From: Echinicola shivajiensis
Lineage (GTDB): Bacteria; Bacteroidota; Bacteroidia; Cytophagales; Cyclobacteriaceae
Direction: 5' to 3'
Assembly: GCF_018642165.1 (NCBI RefSeq)
Contig: NZ_JAHHZM010000001.1
Location: forward strand, 558,001-622,000
Length of the DNA: 64,000 nt
Shown here: piece after piece, positions 36,988-46,287 of the stretch
How positions within the stretch are numbered: position 1 is the stretch's first letter
Layout: each line of letters opens with the position of its first letter
Translations under genes and position numbers: made by a program
Notes under the pieces: generated by a model
The model's database searches: none
What the model saw: only the letters and a program-made list of their open reading frames with translations
Told to the model about the DNA's origin: nothing

Positions 36988-37776
36988 ATGAACACAATAG
37001 CGGAAGTAATCAGCAAAATGGACAGGATTGTTTTAGACTGCCATCAATCTGCAAGCCGAATCGGATTTTTTGCAGTCCTTTACAGAAGGGTTACCATCCG
37101 AATAAAGGAAGGAATAATCAACAAGGAATTTGAAGATAATGAAAGGATGGAAAGGCTGGACATTATTTTTGCGCAACGTTTTTTTGATGCCTATGAATTG
37201 TACCTAAAATCAGAGCAACCAAGTAAAAGTTGGCTCTGCGCATTTGAAACAGCTGAAAAATCAGGCACCACCATACTCCAACATTTGTTATTGGGGATCA
37301 ACGCCCATATCAATCTCGACTTGGGAATAGCTGCAGTCGAAACAATGAAAGAAGGTAATCTAATCGACATCAAAAATGACTTTGACAAAATAAATATCAT
37401 CTTATCTGAATTAGTAGATGGAGTAAAATCCAATCTCTCCAAGGTATCCCCTATTTTTGGCTTTTTAATCAAATTCGCCAATGGTAAAGACGAAATATTA
37501 CTCAATTTCAGCATTCAAATAGCCCGAGATGGAGCATGGAAATTCGCCAACGAATACTCGACAGCAATAGATTATAACCAATCTTTGATTGACAGGGATT
37601 CATCAATACTAAAAATCGGAAACAAAATCGCCAAACCAGGAAAAAGGTTAAGTATCATAACAAAATTTATTAGCTGGACAGAATGGAAGTCCGTACCTAG
37701 GGTAATGGACCAATTAGAGGTAATTGCAAAAGAAAATATGCCAAACAATCTTACCAGCAAACTGGAAACAGCCTAA
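36988..37776 (+). CDS. DUF5995 family protein
   Basis: 262 residues, all-helical by composition. The family core is seen in IGFFAVLYRRVTIRIKEGII, ERLDIIFAQRFFDAYELYLK and LQHLLLGINAHINLDLGIAA. The conserved NAHINLDL with its His and Asp recalls a metal or hydrolase-like site, but no activity has been shown for the family that I know of. It is tail-to-tail with the DUF4407 gene, one base apart. Confidence 0.8.
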   Translation: MNTIAEVISKMDRIVLDCHQSASRIGFFAVLYRRVTIRIKEGIINKEFEDNERMERLDIIFAQRFFDAYELYLKSEQPSKSWLCAFETAEKSGTTILQHLLLGINAHINLDLGIAAVETMKEGNLIDIKNDFDKINIILSELVDGVKSNLSKVSPIFGFLIKFANGKDEILLNFSIQIARDGAWKFANEYSTAIDYNQSLIDRDSSILKIGNKIAKPGKRLSIITKFISWTEWKSVPRVMDQLEVIAKENMPNNLTSKLETA

Positions 37777-37777
37777 A

Positions 37778-38938
37778 TCAAACTTGGTCTTCCTCCGCTT
37801 CTACTGGAGCCTTCTTTAGGTTTCCTCTCTGAAACTTGTCTTCAAGCCAATCATGTTCTGTTTTGGAAACCAATACAGAACGATGATTTTTATTCCTAAT
37901 TTTCAAATCATTCTCTAAAGCACTGGTCTCTGAAAAATACTTCAAACGCATATTACTTTCTTCCTGATTCTTAAATTTCTGTTCATGGGCATAAACAGCC
38001 ACAGCACTTTCTGATTTATCCAGCAACAAATCATATGGACCTCTATTTGAAATCAACTTAACCACTACGGGAGCAGTTTCTATCGCTATGAATAATAAAA
38101 CAATAAACAAATTTGCTGCAGCTATAGTCTTGCTTTCAGCTGTTAGCACAGAAAGCGCATCCATTCGGGCTGCTATACCGTCATATTGATCGATCATTGC
38201 TTTTTGCTGTAAAAAAACCTGCTGTTTATCTTCCAGTATTTTATTAATCTCTAATTCATTTTCATCTATTTTTCCCCAATTCCTTTCACGGACCCTTATC
38301 AATTCATTCTCAGCAGCATCCAACTGCTGCTCTTTTTTCGCTGCGTTTACTCCTAAACCAACTATTCCAGTAGTCCCAGGTGTCTTCTCACCAAATCGCT
38401 CTGCATCATATTCTTTCTGCCTCTGATCCCGAAAAGCTTCCTTTTCCAATATTTCTTGCTTCAACAGCTGGTTTTCTTCCTCCAACCTTTCAACTTCCGG
38501 AAAAACAGCTTCCAATTCCTCCTTTGAACTTGCCAAATCAGCGATCTTACTGGCCTCAACCTTTTTGTTTATCTCTTTCTCAAAAACCTTCAATTCCAAT
38601 GGCTTTGAAATAACTATCGCCAACAAAACGGCCAATACCAACCTAGGGAATGCCATTCTCCATTCTAACCAAATACTATCTCTCTTCCTCATCCCTGAGA
38701 CAATAAACCTATCCAAATTAAAGATCATCAATCCCCAAACAAGTCCAAAAAGCACTGCCCAATACCACAACTCAAACACAGTATATAAGGCATACCCACC
38801 CGACAAAGCAGCTAGTAAGCCAGTAAAAAACACTGTTCCTCCTATACCAATGTATTTGTTGGATTCAGTAGGACATTTTTTTAGTAGTGACATATTTCCA
38901 CCACTGCAAAACCACAGAAAACGCTTAAACTTCCCCAT
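37778..38938 (-). CDS. DUF4407 membrane protein
   Basis: 386 residues. The N-terminal signature (FLWFCSGGNMSLLKKCPTES) and YIGIGGTVFFTGLLAALSGG with the NLDRFIVSGMRKRD segment identify DUF4407. About four membrane segments: three in residues 30-120 and one near 270. A long Glu/Lys/Gln-rich coiled coil (~140-255) lies between them, and a charged cytosolic tail follows. Function unknown; the form suggests a membrane scaffold. The only neighbour relation is the convergent DUF5995 gene. Confidence 0.87.
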   Translation of the reverse strand: MGKFKRFLWFCSGGNMSLLKKCPTESNKYIGIGGTVFFTGLLAALSGGYALYTVFELWYWAVLFGLVWGLMIFNLDRFIVSGMRKRDSIWLEWRMAFPRLVLAVLLAIVISKPLELKVFEKEINKKVEASKIADLASSKEELEAVFPEVERLEEENQLLKQEILEKEAFRDQRQKEYDAERFGEKTPGTTGIVGLGVNAAKKEQQLDAAENELIRVRERNWGKIDENELEINKILEDKQQVFLQQKAMIDQYDGIAARMDALSVLTAESKTIAAANLFIVLLFIAIETAPVVVKLISNRGPYDLLLDKSESAVAVYAHEQKFKNQEESNMRLKYFSETSALENDLKIRNKNHRSVLVSKTEHDWLEDKFQRGNLKKAPVEAEEDQV

Positions 38939-39267
38939 TATAATTTCAGACCTTTAAAATCAAAGCAAACTTTCTTCCTTCTAATCAAAAAACGAGCAAT
39001 TTTGGACTTAAGGTACTTTTGATTGCTGCTTATAAATAATAAATGTGACCAATCCCATCTAAAATGCCACCAAACCCCATTTTCCAGTTTTAAACATACC
39101 TAATTTATTTTCGATCATCCCTAATTGATCGCGTATCCAAAAACGTACAACTTAAAAAGATGTACGGAGAAATGTTCGGTTTCGAAATTTATTTCAATAT
39201 TTCAATCATACTCCATCAAAGTTTTGATTCATAATTGATAACTTTCCCAAAACTGAAACCCTTAATC
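38939..39267. other. Intergenic region upstream of SGNH hydrolase gene
   Basis: 329 bp divergent gap. A short dyad CGATCATCCCTAATTGATCG (39113-39132) is present; otherwise nothing is recognised. Confidence 0.4.
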
Positions 39268-39942
39268 ATGGCAAACCTAAACACCTTGTACTACAAAATA
39301 TCATTTTTACTATTGGCCTTGACATTTAGCCTTCAGCTTCAAGCCCAAAATGATCTAGAAAAATTTAAAGCAGAAGTAGCGTCCATTGTCCAAAAAACAC
39401 CTATTCCTCCATCTAACGAACCTGTATACCTTTTTACTGGAAGTTCCAGCGTTAGAAAATGGACCGATCTTCAAGAGTATTTCCCCGATCAAACTATTGT
39501 CAACACTGGGTTTGGAGGATCTCAGGCCCATCAGCTGCTTTTTTATGCAGATCAACTTATCCTACGTTACCAGCCCCAAAACATCTTTATCTATGAAGGA
39601 GACAACGATATTGCCAGCGGAAAAAGTCCTGTCAACATTCTTAATACAATGAAAAAACTGGTGACCAAAATCCAAAAAGCTTTACCTGATGCTGAAATTC
39701 ATTTCATCAGCGCAAAGCCAAGCCCTTCCAGATGGGAACTAAAGGAACAATATGAATCCCTTAATAGGCTAATGAAGGTCTATTGCGAAAGAACTGAAAA
39801 AGTAACTTTTGTCAATATCTGGGACATTACTTTAAATGAAAACGGAAAACCAATGCCTGAAATTTTTGAACAAGACATGCTTCATTATAATGACAAAGGC
39901 TATGACTTGTGGCATTCCGTATTGAAAAGCTATATCCCCTGA
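39268..39942 (+). CDS. Exported SGNH/GDSL hydrolase
   Basis: ~224 residues from the ATG at 39268 (the frame extends 11 codons further to a TTG). The signal peptide ends near LQLQAQ. SGNH blocks: Ser in FTGSSSVRKW, Gly in NTGFGGSQAHQ, Asn in EGDNDIASG, and Asp-His in DMLHYNDKGYDLW. Such enzymes remove acyl or acetyl groups from glycans or lipids in the periplasm. Substrate unknown; the nearest neighbours give no hint. Confidence 0.9.
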   Translation: MANLNTLYYKISFLLLALTFSLQLQAQNDLEKFKAEVASIVQKTPIPPSNEPVYLFTGSSSVRKWTDLQEYFPDQTIVNTGFGGSQAHQLLFYADQLILRYQPQNIFIYEGDNDIASGKSPVNILNTMKKLVTKIQKALPDAEIHFISAKPSPSRWELKEQYESLNRLMKVYCERTEKVTFVNIWDITLNENGKPMPEIFEQDMLHYNDKGYDLWHSVLKSYIP

Positions 39943-39984
39943 TTAAGTTTAATTCTGGAATTTCTCATGGCAAAATGTAAATTG

Positions 39985-40016
39985 TTTGGAATTTCAACCA
40001 GGCTAATGTTACTTTG
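39985..40016 (+). promoter_or_regulatory. Promoter of SAM riboswitch-metZ transcript
   Basis: TTTG (39985-39988), a 20-bp spacer, then TTACTTTG (40009-40016; one mismatch to TAnnTTTG). The spacing is the same as in the acpP promoter. It starts the transcript about 20 bases before the riboswitch. Confidence 0.6.
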
Positions 40017-40040
40017 CAGCACTTCAGGAAACTGATTTAT

Positions 40041-40119
40041 AAAGAAGAGGCGAGAGATCAGGCTCCAAGACCCTCTGGCAACCATCCGCCTTGGTGGAAA
40101 GGTGCCAAAACCTGCCCAA
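40041..40119 (+). ncRNA. SAM riboswitch (SAM-I/S-box clan)
   Basis: The sequence holds the S-box core pieces in order: GAGAGATCAGG, CCCTCTGGCAACC, a CCGCC-TT-GGTGG hairpin and AAGGTGCCAAAACCTGCCC. GGCAACC and the AAGGTGCcAAa segment bind S-adenosylmethionine in this clan. It lies about 160 bases upstream of an O-succinylhomoserine sulfhydrylase gene, so high SAM should shut off methionine synthesis. No U-tract terminator is seen after it, so control may be translational or involve the leader ORF. Confidence 0.88.
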
Positions 40120-40147
40120 AATTAAAGGGAACTATAAATTAGACATT

Positions 40148-40249
40148 ATGATCCATTTACTCACACAGCACTTCTTCTCGATACACCATCGTATTTCCAG
40201 AAAACATGCCCTATCAGGTATTGGAAAAAGCATTGTCTGTGTCAATTAA
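40148..40249 (+). CDS. Candidate 33-codon His-rich leader peptide
   Basis: ATG at 40148 to TAA at 40247-40249 encodes MIHLLTQHFFSIHHRISRKH and 13 more residues. Five His and a Phe pair fall in the first 20 positions. It lies between the SAM riboswitch and the sulfhydrylase start, 29 bp before the latter. It could be a regulatory upstream ORF; coding is not proven and no homologue is recalled with certainty. Confidence 0.4.
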   Translation: MIHLLTQHFFSIHHRISRKHALSGIGKSIVCVN

Positions 40250-40278
40250 TTAATTTTACTAACCTGAAAAATTCCATC

Positions 40279-41454
40279 ATGTCAAATAAGCATTTTGAAA
40301 CCGAAGCCATTAGAATAGCTTCTTCCAAATCCAACCAAAGAGAACACTCTGCCCCTATTTACTTGACTTCAAGCTTTACCTTCGATAGTGCTGAAGAAGC
40401 GAGACAAATGTTTGCAGATGAAATACCTGGAAATATTTACTCTAGATATGCCAACCCAAACAGCTCTGATCTCATAGAAAAAGTTTGTGCAGTGGAAGGA
40501 ACTGAAGACGGTATTGCCACTGCTTCTGGAATGGCCGCCATGTTTGGTAGCATCGCCTCCCTACTTCAACAGGGCGACCACATCTTGGCTTCCAGATCAC
40601 TGTTTGGATCTACCCACCAGTTGTTGACCAGGGTATTTCCCAAATGGGGAATTACTTCTACTTATGGTGACATTTCTGATATCCAGAACTGGGAGAAGTT
40701 GGTACAGCCCAATACCAAAATGTTATTTATAGAAACCCCTTCCAACCCAGGACTGGAAATTATAGATTTAGAATGGGTAAGTGCTTTTGCAAAAGCTCAT
40801 AATTTGATCTTGGTGGTAGACAATTGCTTTGCAACACCTTACTTGCAACAGCCTGCCAAATGGGGTGCTGATATTGTAGCACATAGCGCCACCAAGTACA
40901 TTGATGGTCAAGGAAGAGTATTAGGAGGATTGATCTTGGGCAAAAAAGAATTGATCCAAGATGTGCAGTTTTTTACCAGACATACTGGACCTAGCCTTTC
41001 TCCATTTAATGCTTGGATACTCTCAAGAAGTATGGAAACCTTGGCAGTAAGAATGGACAGACACTGTTCCAATGCCCTTACTGTGGCAGAATACTTCCAG
41101 GATAGCAAAGATCTGGAGTTTGTAAAATATCCTTTCCTCAAAAGCCACCCTCAACATGACTTGGCCAAAAAGCAAATGAAACAGGGGGGAGGTATCATCA
41201 CCCTGACGCTAAAAGGAGGAATTGAAAGGGCAAAAAGATTCATTGACGAATTGCAGATGATCACTGTCACTGCCAATCTTGGTGATAGCAGAAGTATTAT
41301 TACTCACCCAGCTTCAACCACTCATAGTAAATTGACAGAAGAAGAAAGAGAAAGAGTGGGCATCTTACCTGGCTTGATCAGACTTTCTACTGGCCTTGAA
41401 CATCATGACGATATCATTGCAGATGTAGAAAGAGCATTAGAGAAATCGAGATAA
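40279..41454 (+). CDS. metZ: O-succinylhomoserine sulfhydrylase, PLP-dependent
   Basis: 391 residues of the Cys/Met-metabolism PLP family. It makes homocysteine from O-acyl-homoserine and sulfide. The PLP lysine lies in AHSATKYIDGQGRVLGG, the phosphate-binding SRYANPNSSDL and GIATASGMAAMFGS segments are intact, and the C-terminal LIRLSTGLEHHDDI closes the fold. The GQGRVLGG form fits MetZ better than cystathionine gamma-synthase; O-acetylhomoserine use is also possible. Controlled by the upstream SAM riboswitch; terminator 20 bp after the stop. Confidence 0.93.
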   Translation: MSNKHFETEAIRIASSKSNQREHSAPIYLTSSFTFDSAEEARQMFADEIPGNIYSRYANPNSSDLIEKVCAVEGTEDGIATASGMAAMFGSIASLLQQGDHILASRSLFGSTHQLLTRVFPKWGITSTYGDISDIQNWEKLVQPNTKMLFIETPSNPGLEIIDLEWVSAFAKAHNLILVVDNCFATPYLQQPAKWGADIVAHSATKYIDGQGRVLGGLILGKKELIQDVQFFTRHTGPSLSPFNAWILSRSMETLAVRMDRHCSNALTVAEYFQDSKDLEFVKYPFLKSHPQHDLAKKQMKQGGGIITLTLKGGIERAKRFIDELQMITVTANLGDSRSIITHPASTTHSKLTEEERERVGILPGLIRLSTGLEHHDDIIADVERALEKSR

Positions 41455-41475
41455 ATTAAATTTTAAGCTTTTAAC

Positions 41476-41513
41476 AAAATCCTTCATATTTTATAATGTG
41501 AAGGATTTTTTTT
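41476..41513 (+). terminator. Intrinsic terminator after metZ
   Basis: The stem AAAATCCTTCA / TGAAGGATTTT is followed by T8. Confidence 0.9.
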
Positions 41514-41561
41514 GTAGCATTTCCACCTTGTTTTCCGTCTAGAGATTAATAAAATTATTTG

Positions 41562-42815
41562 ATGATGAAGAAATATTACACTATCATTTTTATCCTTTTT
41601 TTGGCGCTCACTTCCTGCCTCAATGAAGACTCGGAAAATAAGACCATTGTCCCCAATCTAAGGGTACTAAATGATTATGAAAAAGACCTTGCCAACAGTA
41701 GCAACAATTTCGCTATTGACCTTTACTTACAACTAAAAAAATCTGAAAATCCCAATTTATTCTTCAGTCCATTCAGCATACAGCAAGCCCTCTCCATGAC
41801 CATGAACGGCAATAAAGGAGAAGTTCTGGAAGAATACAAGAAACTACTTGGCCTTGAAAACACCAGCTTAGAGGAAGCAAATAATGCCAATCATAAACTC
41901 ACTCAATTTCTAAAAGAGGTAGATCCCAAAGTCTCCTTGAATATTGCTAATGGAATTTGGTACAGGGAAGGACAGAGCGTAAAAGCTGCCTTTCAGCAAA
42001 CCATGCAAATGCAATACCTCGCTGCCCTAAGTACCTTGGACATGAAAGATCCAAATTCTGCTGAAATCATCAATCAATGGATAGAAAAAAACACCAATAA
42101 CCTCATCAAGGATATGATTGACCAAGTCCGTCCTGATGCAGTTATGTACCTCGTCAATGCCATTTATTTTTATGGTGACTGGAAATATCAATTTGACAAA
42201 AACAATACCTCCAAAGCGCCATTCCATACCAATCCAAACGAAAGCCATCAAGTAGATATGATGAGTCTTTCCGACCCAGCTGACATCAATTACTTCAAAT
42301 CAGATAATCTTACCTATTTGGAGATCCCCTATAGTACCGGTCAATATTCCATGGGCATCATTTTACCAGACGGTCACAACTTGGCTGCTATAGAAAATGA
42401 ATTTTCGCTTTCACAAATCGACCATTGGAAAGGAAATCTTCAACGAAGCGCTGCCATTATAAAAATGCCCAAATTTAAAATGAGGCAAAAAATCAACAAC
42501 TTAAGAGATGATTTAGAGGCAATGGGACTGGTCACTCCATTCTATTTTGACGATAGAAATTTTACTGAATTATTCGATACTCCCACCAATTCATTAAAAA
42601 TAAGCAGGGTCATCCATGACGCCCTGATAGAGGTGGACGAAAAAGGCACTGAAGCAGCTGCTGCCACAGTAGTGGAAATCATTGAGCTCACAGCGGCTCC
42701 TAATCCTACCCCGCAAGTCATCACGCTGGACAGGCCGTTTATCTTTTTCATCCAAGAAAAACACAGCGGGGCCATTTTGTTCATGGGAAAGCTCTCCGAT
42801 CCAAGCATTCTTTAA
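41562..42815 (+). CDS. Lipoprotein serpin (serine protease inhibitor)
   Basis: ~417 residues. A lipoprotein signal ends FLALTSC at residue ~19, so it is anchored to a membrane or exported to the surface. The serpin fold is complete: NPNLFFSPFSIQQALSMTMN, the shutter and breach motifs and LDRPFIFFIQEKHSGAILFM. The reactive-centre hinge reads DEKGTEAAAATVVE, small-residue rich as in inhibitory serpins; the scissile region (ELTAAPNPTPQV) suggests a chymotrypsin- or elastase-like target rather than trypsin. The frame also has a TTG at 41559; ATG at 41562 or 41565 is the likely start. Confidence 0.93.
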   Translation: MMKKYYTIIFILFLALTSCLNEDSENKTIVPNLRVLNDYEKDLANSSNNFAIDLYLQLKKSENPNLFFSPFSIQQALSMTMNGNKGEVLEEYKKLLGLENTSLEEANNANHKLTQFLKEVDPKVSLNIANGIWYREGQSVKAAFQQTMQMQYLAALSTLDMKDPNSAEIINQWIEKNTNNLIKDMIDQVRPDAVMYLVNAIYFYGDWKYQFDKNNTSKAPFHTNPNESHQVDMMSLSDPADINYFKSDNLTYLEIPYSTGQYSMGIILPDGHNLAAIENEFSLSQIDHWKGNLQRSAAIIKMPKFKMRQKINNLRDDLEAMGLVTPFYFDDRNFTELFDTPTNSLKISRVIHDALIEVDEKGTEAAAATVVEIIELTAAPNPTPQVITLDRPFIFFIQEKHSGAILFMGKLSDPSIL

Positions 42816-42855
42816 AAAACAAAAGCCGATCAAAATGGATCGGCTTTTGTTTTTC
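42815..42855. terminator. Bidirectional terminator between serpin and GH20 genes
   Basis: The stem ACAAAAGCCGATC / GATCGGCTTTTGT has A-rich and T-rich flanks, serving both convergent genes. Confidence 0.92.
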
Positions 42856-44399
42856 TATTTCGTCTCTTCTTGTTTTAATAATGGTGAAGAATAATAGTTC
42901 ACCTCTAATGCTTTCAGCCTATCCTCATGCTTAATAAGCCTGGATTTGTAATCATCCCACTCCCTTAAAGCCGGCTTGGTCCAAGCAATCTCGGCAATCC
43001 CTATCAACCTTGGAAAAACCATATACTCTAACTCATCCATAGTAGTGATGGTTTCAGTCCATAAAGGAGCCTCCACCCCTAAAATATTATCTTTATTAAT
43101 CCCCTCTTCAAGTTCAACTGGATCCCACAGATAGGCACTATCCAATTCAATATATGCCGCCCAATGCAATCCCAATTGAGTGGTTGAATCATACTGCATA
43201 TCCAAATAGGCCTTTGAAGCAGGAGAAATCAATACTTTTGCCCCTTGGTCAACAGCCATTTGTGCATTTTCCGCTTTTGACCAATACTGCGCAGTAGCGC
43301 TAGGCCTCAACGCTGCATGAGCAATTTCATCCCAACCAATCACCTTCTTATCATACGAATTCACAATATCCTGAACCTGCTCAATAAATGGAATATAGTC
43401 TTCCAATGGAGTCACATGGGATTCATCTCCACCAATATGTATATAAGGACCTGGGGTCAATTCTACCAATTCCCTAATCACATCATCAATAAACTGATAA
43501 GTAATCTCCTTATCAGTACAAAGGGTACTGAATCCTACCTCAATTCCAGTATATAGCTCTGGTGCCTCACCGTTACAGTTGAGTTCAGGGTAAGATGCCA
43601 AAGCAGCATTGGTATGACCTGGCATATCTATCTCAGGAACGATGGTAATAAAACGCTCTTTGGCGTAATCTACGATTTCCTTATAATCTTCTTGGGTATA
43701 AAAACCTCCTTCACCACCACCAACGGCAGTACTACCACCTATTTCTGTAAGCTTTGGCCAGGATTTAATCTCAATTCTCCAGCCCTGGTCGTCAGCTAAA
43801 TGTAGGTGCAAATAATTCATTTTATACAAAGACATTAGATCTATATATCTTTTAATATCCTCCACGCCAAAGAAGTGACGGGCTACATCCAACATGCTTC
43901 CTCTATAAGCATATTCCGGCGCATCTTCAATTTTGACTCCGGGTATCTTCCATGACTCCCCTTCAAATCCTCCCCCCTTCTCTATAGCAACGGGCATCAA
44001 TTGTCTTAGAGTCTGAAAACCTCTAAAAACACCTTCTGGGCTACCTCCTTTTATACTGATCATACCGGACTGCACTTCTAGCTCGTACCCTTCTTCAGGC
44101 AATCCAGCCACCAACCCTAAGGCTATATAACCATCCTCGGGTTTATCGGTCACTACTTGTACATTAAAACCGGTCGAATGATTAATAAACTTGGAAAAGA
44201 AGCCTGCAATCCCCTCCAGTTCAACCTGATCAATAAACAGCTTGGTATTCTTATCAATTGTAAAAACCCCATTTTGTTCTATTACCTTTTCAGGCAAAGG
44301 TATCAAAGCTTTATCCGAAAGTTTAGGATCGGGATCACACGCCAACAAGCCACCTATCAAAAGAATAAATGATGACTTTAAAAGGTTAGATTTTATCAT
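42855..44399 (-). CDS. Lipoprotein beta-N-acetylhexosaminidase (GH20)
   Basis: ~514 residues from the ATG at 44397-44399 (the frame extends 20 codons upstream). The lipobox is LLIGGLLAC. GH20b-like N-domain (~30-150), then the TIM barrel with MLDVARHFFGVEDIKRYIDL, HLHLADDQGWRIEIKSWP and the catalytic Asp-Glu pair in IHIGGDESHVTP. It releases terminal GlcNAc/GalNAc from chitin, N-glycans or peptidoglycan fragments at the cell surface. Convergent with the serpin gene across a shared terminator. Confidence 0.95.
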   Translation of the reverse strand: MIKSNLLKSSFILLIGGLLACDPDPKLSDKALIPLPEKVIEQNGVFTIDKNTKLFIDQVELEGIAGFFSKFINHSTGFNVQVVTDKPEDGYIALGLVAGLPEEGYELEVQSGMISIKGGSPEGVFRGFQTLRQLMPVAIEKGGGFEGESWKIPGVKIEDAPEYAYRGSMLDVARHFFGVEDIKRYIDLMSLYKMNYLHLHLADDQGWRIEIKSWPKLTEIGGSTAVGGGEGGFYTQEDYKEIVDYAKERFITIVPEIDMPGHTNAALASYPELNCNGEAPELYTGIEVGFSTLCTDKEITYQFIDDVIRELVELTPGPYIHIGGDESHVTPLEDYIPFIEQVQDIVNSYDKKVIGWDEIAHAALRPSATAQYWSKAENAQMAVDQGAKVLISPASKAYLDMQYDSTTQLGLHWAAYIELDSAYLWDPVELEEGINKDNILGVEAPLWTETITTMDELEYMVFPRLIGIAEIAWTKPALREWDDYKSRLIKHEDRLKALEVNYYSSPLLKQEETK

Positions 44400-44706
44400 A
44401 TTGGAAATATTTTGAACTTTCTCACGTTTTCGTCTTAAACTTAATGAATTTTTAATCAAAACCTTATCGCAGTTATTCTAAATTATAAAGCAACAATTTA
44501 ATAGGAAAACAATCATTTTAACGATTTAGCAATAAACAAGACAGCAAACCGCTCTAAAATATCGGTTATAAGCATCAACCGTTCATCCCTATTTAAAGCC
44601 ATTAAGGCTTAAAATCTTTTTTTCACATGGCAGAAAAAAAAGATTTCCCTAAATTATGCTTCATTTTGAAATTTAACTCAATATTCCCAATACAAGTATA
44701 GTACTC
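44400..44706. other. Divergent intergenic region
   Basis: 307 bp between the GH20 gene and the second Tat-oxidoreductase. AT-rich; no RNA or palindrome of note seen. Confidence 0.4.
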
Positions 44707-46167
44707 ATGAAAAACGAAAAACCTTCTAATCCCAATAGTTCCCGTCGGGATTTTTTAAAGGGAGCTGCAACAGCTGCCGCAGGATTTTATTTAGTACCAA
44801 GACACGTACTTGGCGGTCCTGGCTTCACAGCCCCTAGCGATAAAATTATCGTAGCCGGTATAGGCGCAGGTGGAAAGGGACAAAGTGACATCAACGAAAT
44901 GCATAAAAGTGGCCATGCTGAAATCGGATATCTTTGCGATGTCGATGACAGAAGAGCTGCCACTTCCAGAGAACGATTCCCTAAAGCCAAATACTATAAG
45001 GACTTCAGGGAAATGTTGGAAAAAGAACATAAGCATATTGATGCTGTAACAGTATCTACTCCTGACCATAACCATGCCGTTCAGGCTATGGCTGCCATGC
45101 AGTTAGGCAAACATGTCTATGTTCAAAAGCCTTTGACACATGACATTTATGAAGCCAGAATGCTTACCCAAGCCGCTGAGAAATACAAAGTGGTTACCCA
45201 AATGGGAAACCAAGGTTCTTCAGGTGATGGAGTAAGAAGAATGATGGAATGGTACAATGCTGGACTAATCGGAGAAGCTACCAAAGTATCCTGTTGGACC
45301 AACCGTCCTGTATGGCCTCAAGGAATCAAATGGCCAGAAAAATCAATCACACCACCAGCTGAACTGGATTGGGACCTATGGCTAGGCACAGCCCCTCATA
45401 GAGAATATGTAGACAACTTGGTTCCGTTCAACTGGAGAGGTTGGTGGGATTATGGAACAGGCGCTCTTGGTGATATGGCTTGTCATATCATGGAGCCACC
45501 TTTCAGGGTATTAGGATTAGGTTACCCTTCAGAAGCCGAATGCAGTGTAGGCTCTGTATACGTTGGTGAATTTAACAGAGGATATTTCCCTGATGGTTGC
45601 CCTCCTTCTTCCCACGTAACACTTAAGTTCAAAAACCCTGGAAAGAAAGATATAGAATTCCATTGGATGGATGGCGGTATCCAGCCTGCCAGACCAGAAG
45701 AACTTGGACCAAATGAGCAAATGGGTGATGGTGGCAATGGTGTAATCATTGAAGGTACCAAGGGAAAAATGATGTGTTCTACTTATGGTATTAACCCGAA
45801 ACTATTACCTACTTCAAGAGAAGATGGAGACAAGGTTCCGGTAACTATTCCTAGAGTGGAAAACGGTGACAACGGACACTATGCACAATGGGTAAAAGCA
45901 TGTGTAGCAGGTCACGGAAGTAAAGAATTCAATGAACTAAGCTCTCCTTTCTCAATCGCTGGTCCATTGACAGAATCAGTATTAATGGGCAATCTGGCCA
46001 TCAGAAGTTACGATATCAGAACTCCTCGTGAAAAAGGAGGATACGATTATCCTGGAAGAGGAATCAAACTCGTTTGGGATGGACCAAACATGAAGGTCAC
46101 CAACTTTGATGAAGCCAATCAATTCGTCAGAAGACAATACAGAGGCGACTGGAGCCTTGGAGTATAA
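44707..46167 (+). CDS. Gfo/Idh/MocA-family oxidoreductase with Tat signal, long form
   Basis: 486 residues. Twin-arginine signal SSRRDFLKGAATAAAGFYLV. Rossmann core IIVAGIGAGGKGQSDINEMH, the QKPLTHD motif in place of EKP, and the extended C-terminal domain typical of the Planctomycete/Bacteroidota group (NWRGWWDYGTGALGDMACHI). The DMACHI His is the likely catalytic residue. Probably acts on a sugar or polyol in the periplasm. Only distantly similar to the 403-residue paralogue at 35083. Terminator follows. Confidence 0.92.
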   Translation: MKNEKPSNPNSSRRDFLKGAATAAAGFYLVPRHVLGGPGFTAPSDKIIVAGIGAGGKGQSDINEMHKSGHAEIGYLCDVDDRRAATSRERFPKAKYYKDFREMLEKEHKHIDAVTVSTPDHNHAVQAMAAMQLGKHVYVQKPLTHDIYEARMLTQAAEKYKVVTQMGNQGSSGDGVRRMMEWYNAGLIGEATKVSCWTNRPVWPQGIKWPEKSITPPAELDWDLWLGTAPHREYVDNLVPFNWRGWWDYGTGALGDMACHIMEPPFRVLGLGYPSEAECSVGSVYVGEFNRGYFPDGCPPSSHVTLKFKNPGKKDIEFHWMDGGIQPARPEELGPNEQMGDGGNGVIIEGTKGKMMCSTYGINPKLLPTSREDGDKVPVTIPRVENGDNGHYAQWVKACVAGHGSKEFNELSSPFSIAGPLTESVLMGNLAIRSYDIRTPREKGGYDYPGRGIKLVWDGPNMKVTNFDEANQFVRRQYRGDWSLGV

Positions 46168-46185
46168 AAAACAAAACGTTTACAA

Positions 46186-46212
46186 ACCGGTCTTATTGAC
46201 CGGTTTTTTTAT
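46186..46212 (+). terminator. Intrinsic terminator after second Tat-oxidoreductase
   Basis: The stem AAACCGGTC / GACCGGTTT with a TTATT loop is followed by a T-run. Confidence 0.92.
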
Positions 46213-46287
46213 ATCTCATTATAGTGTACATTTGCCCCAAACTTAATATCAGGAAACAAAATCAACCAATAATCACCCCAATAAGCT

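Noticed and set aside
38565-38957. 130-codon plus-strand frame
   Set aside because: Antisense to the DUF4407 gene and crossing its start; no support.
39113-39132. Dyad CGATCATCCCTAATTGATCG
   Set aside because: Short, AT-rich, not placed relative to a recognisable promoter; could be chance.
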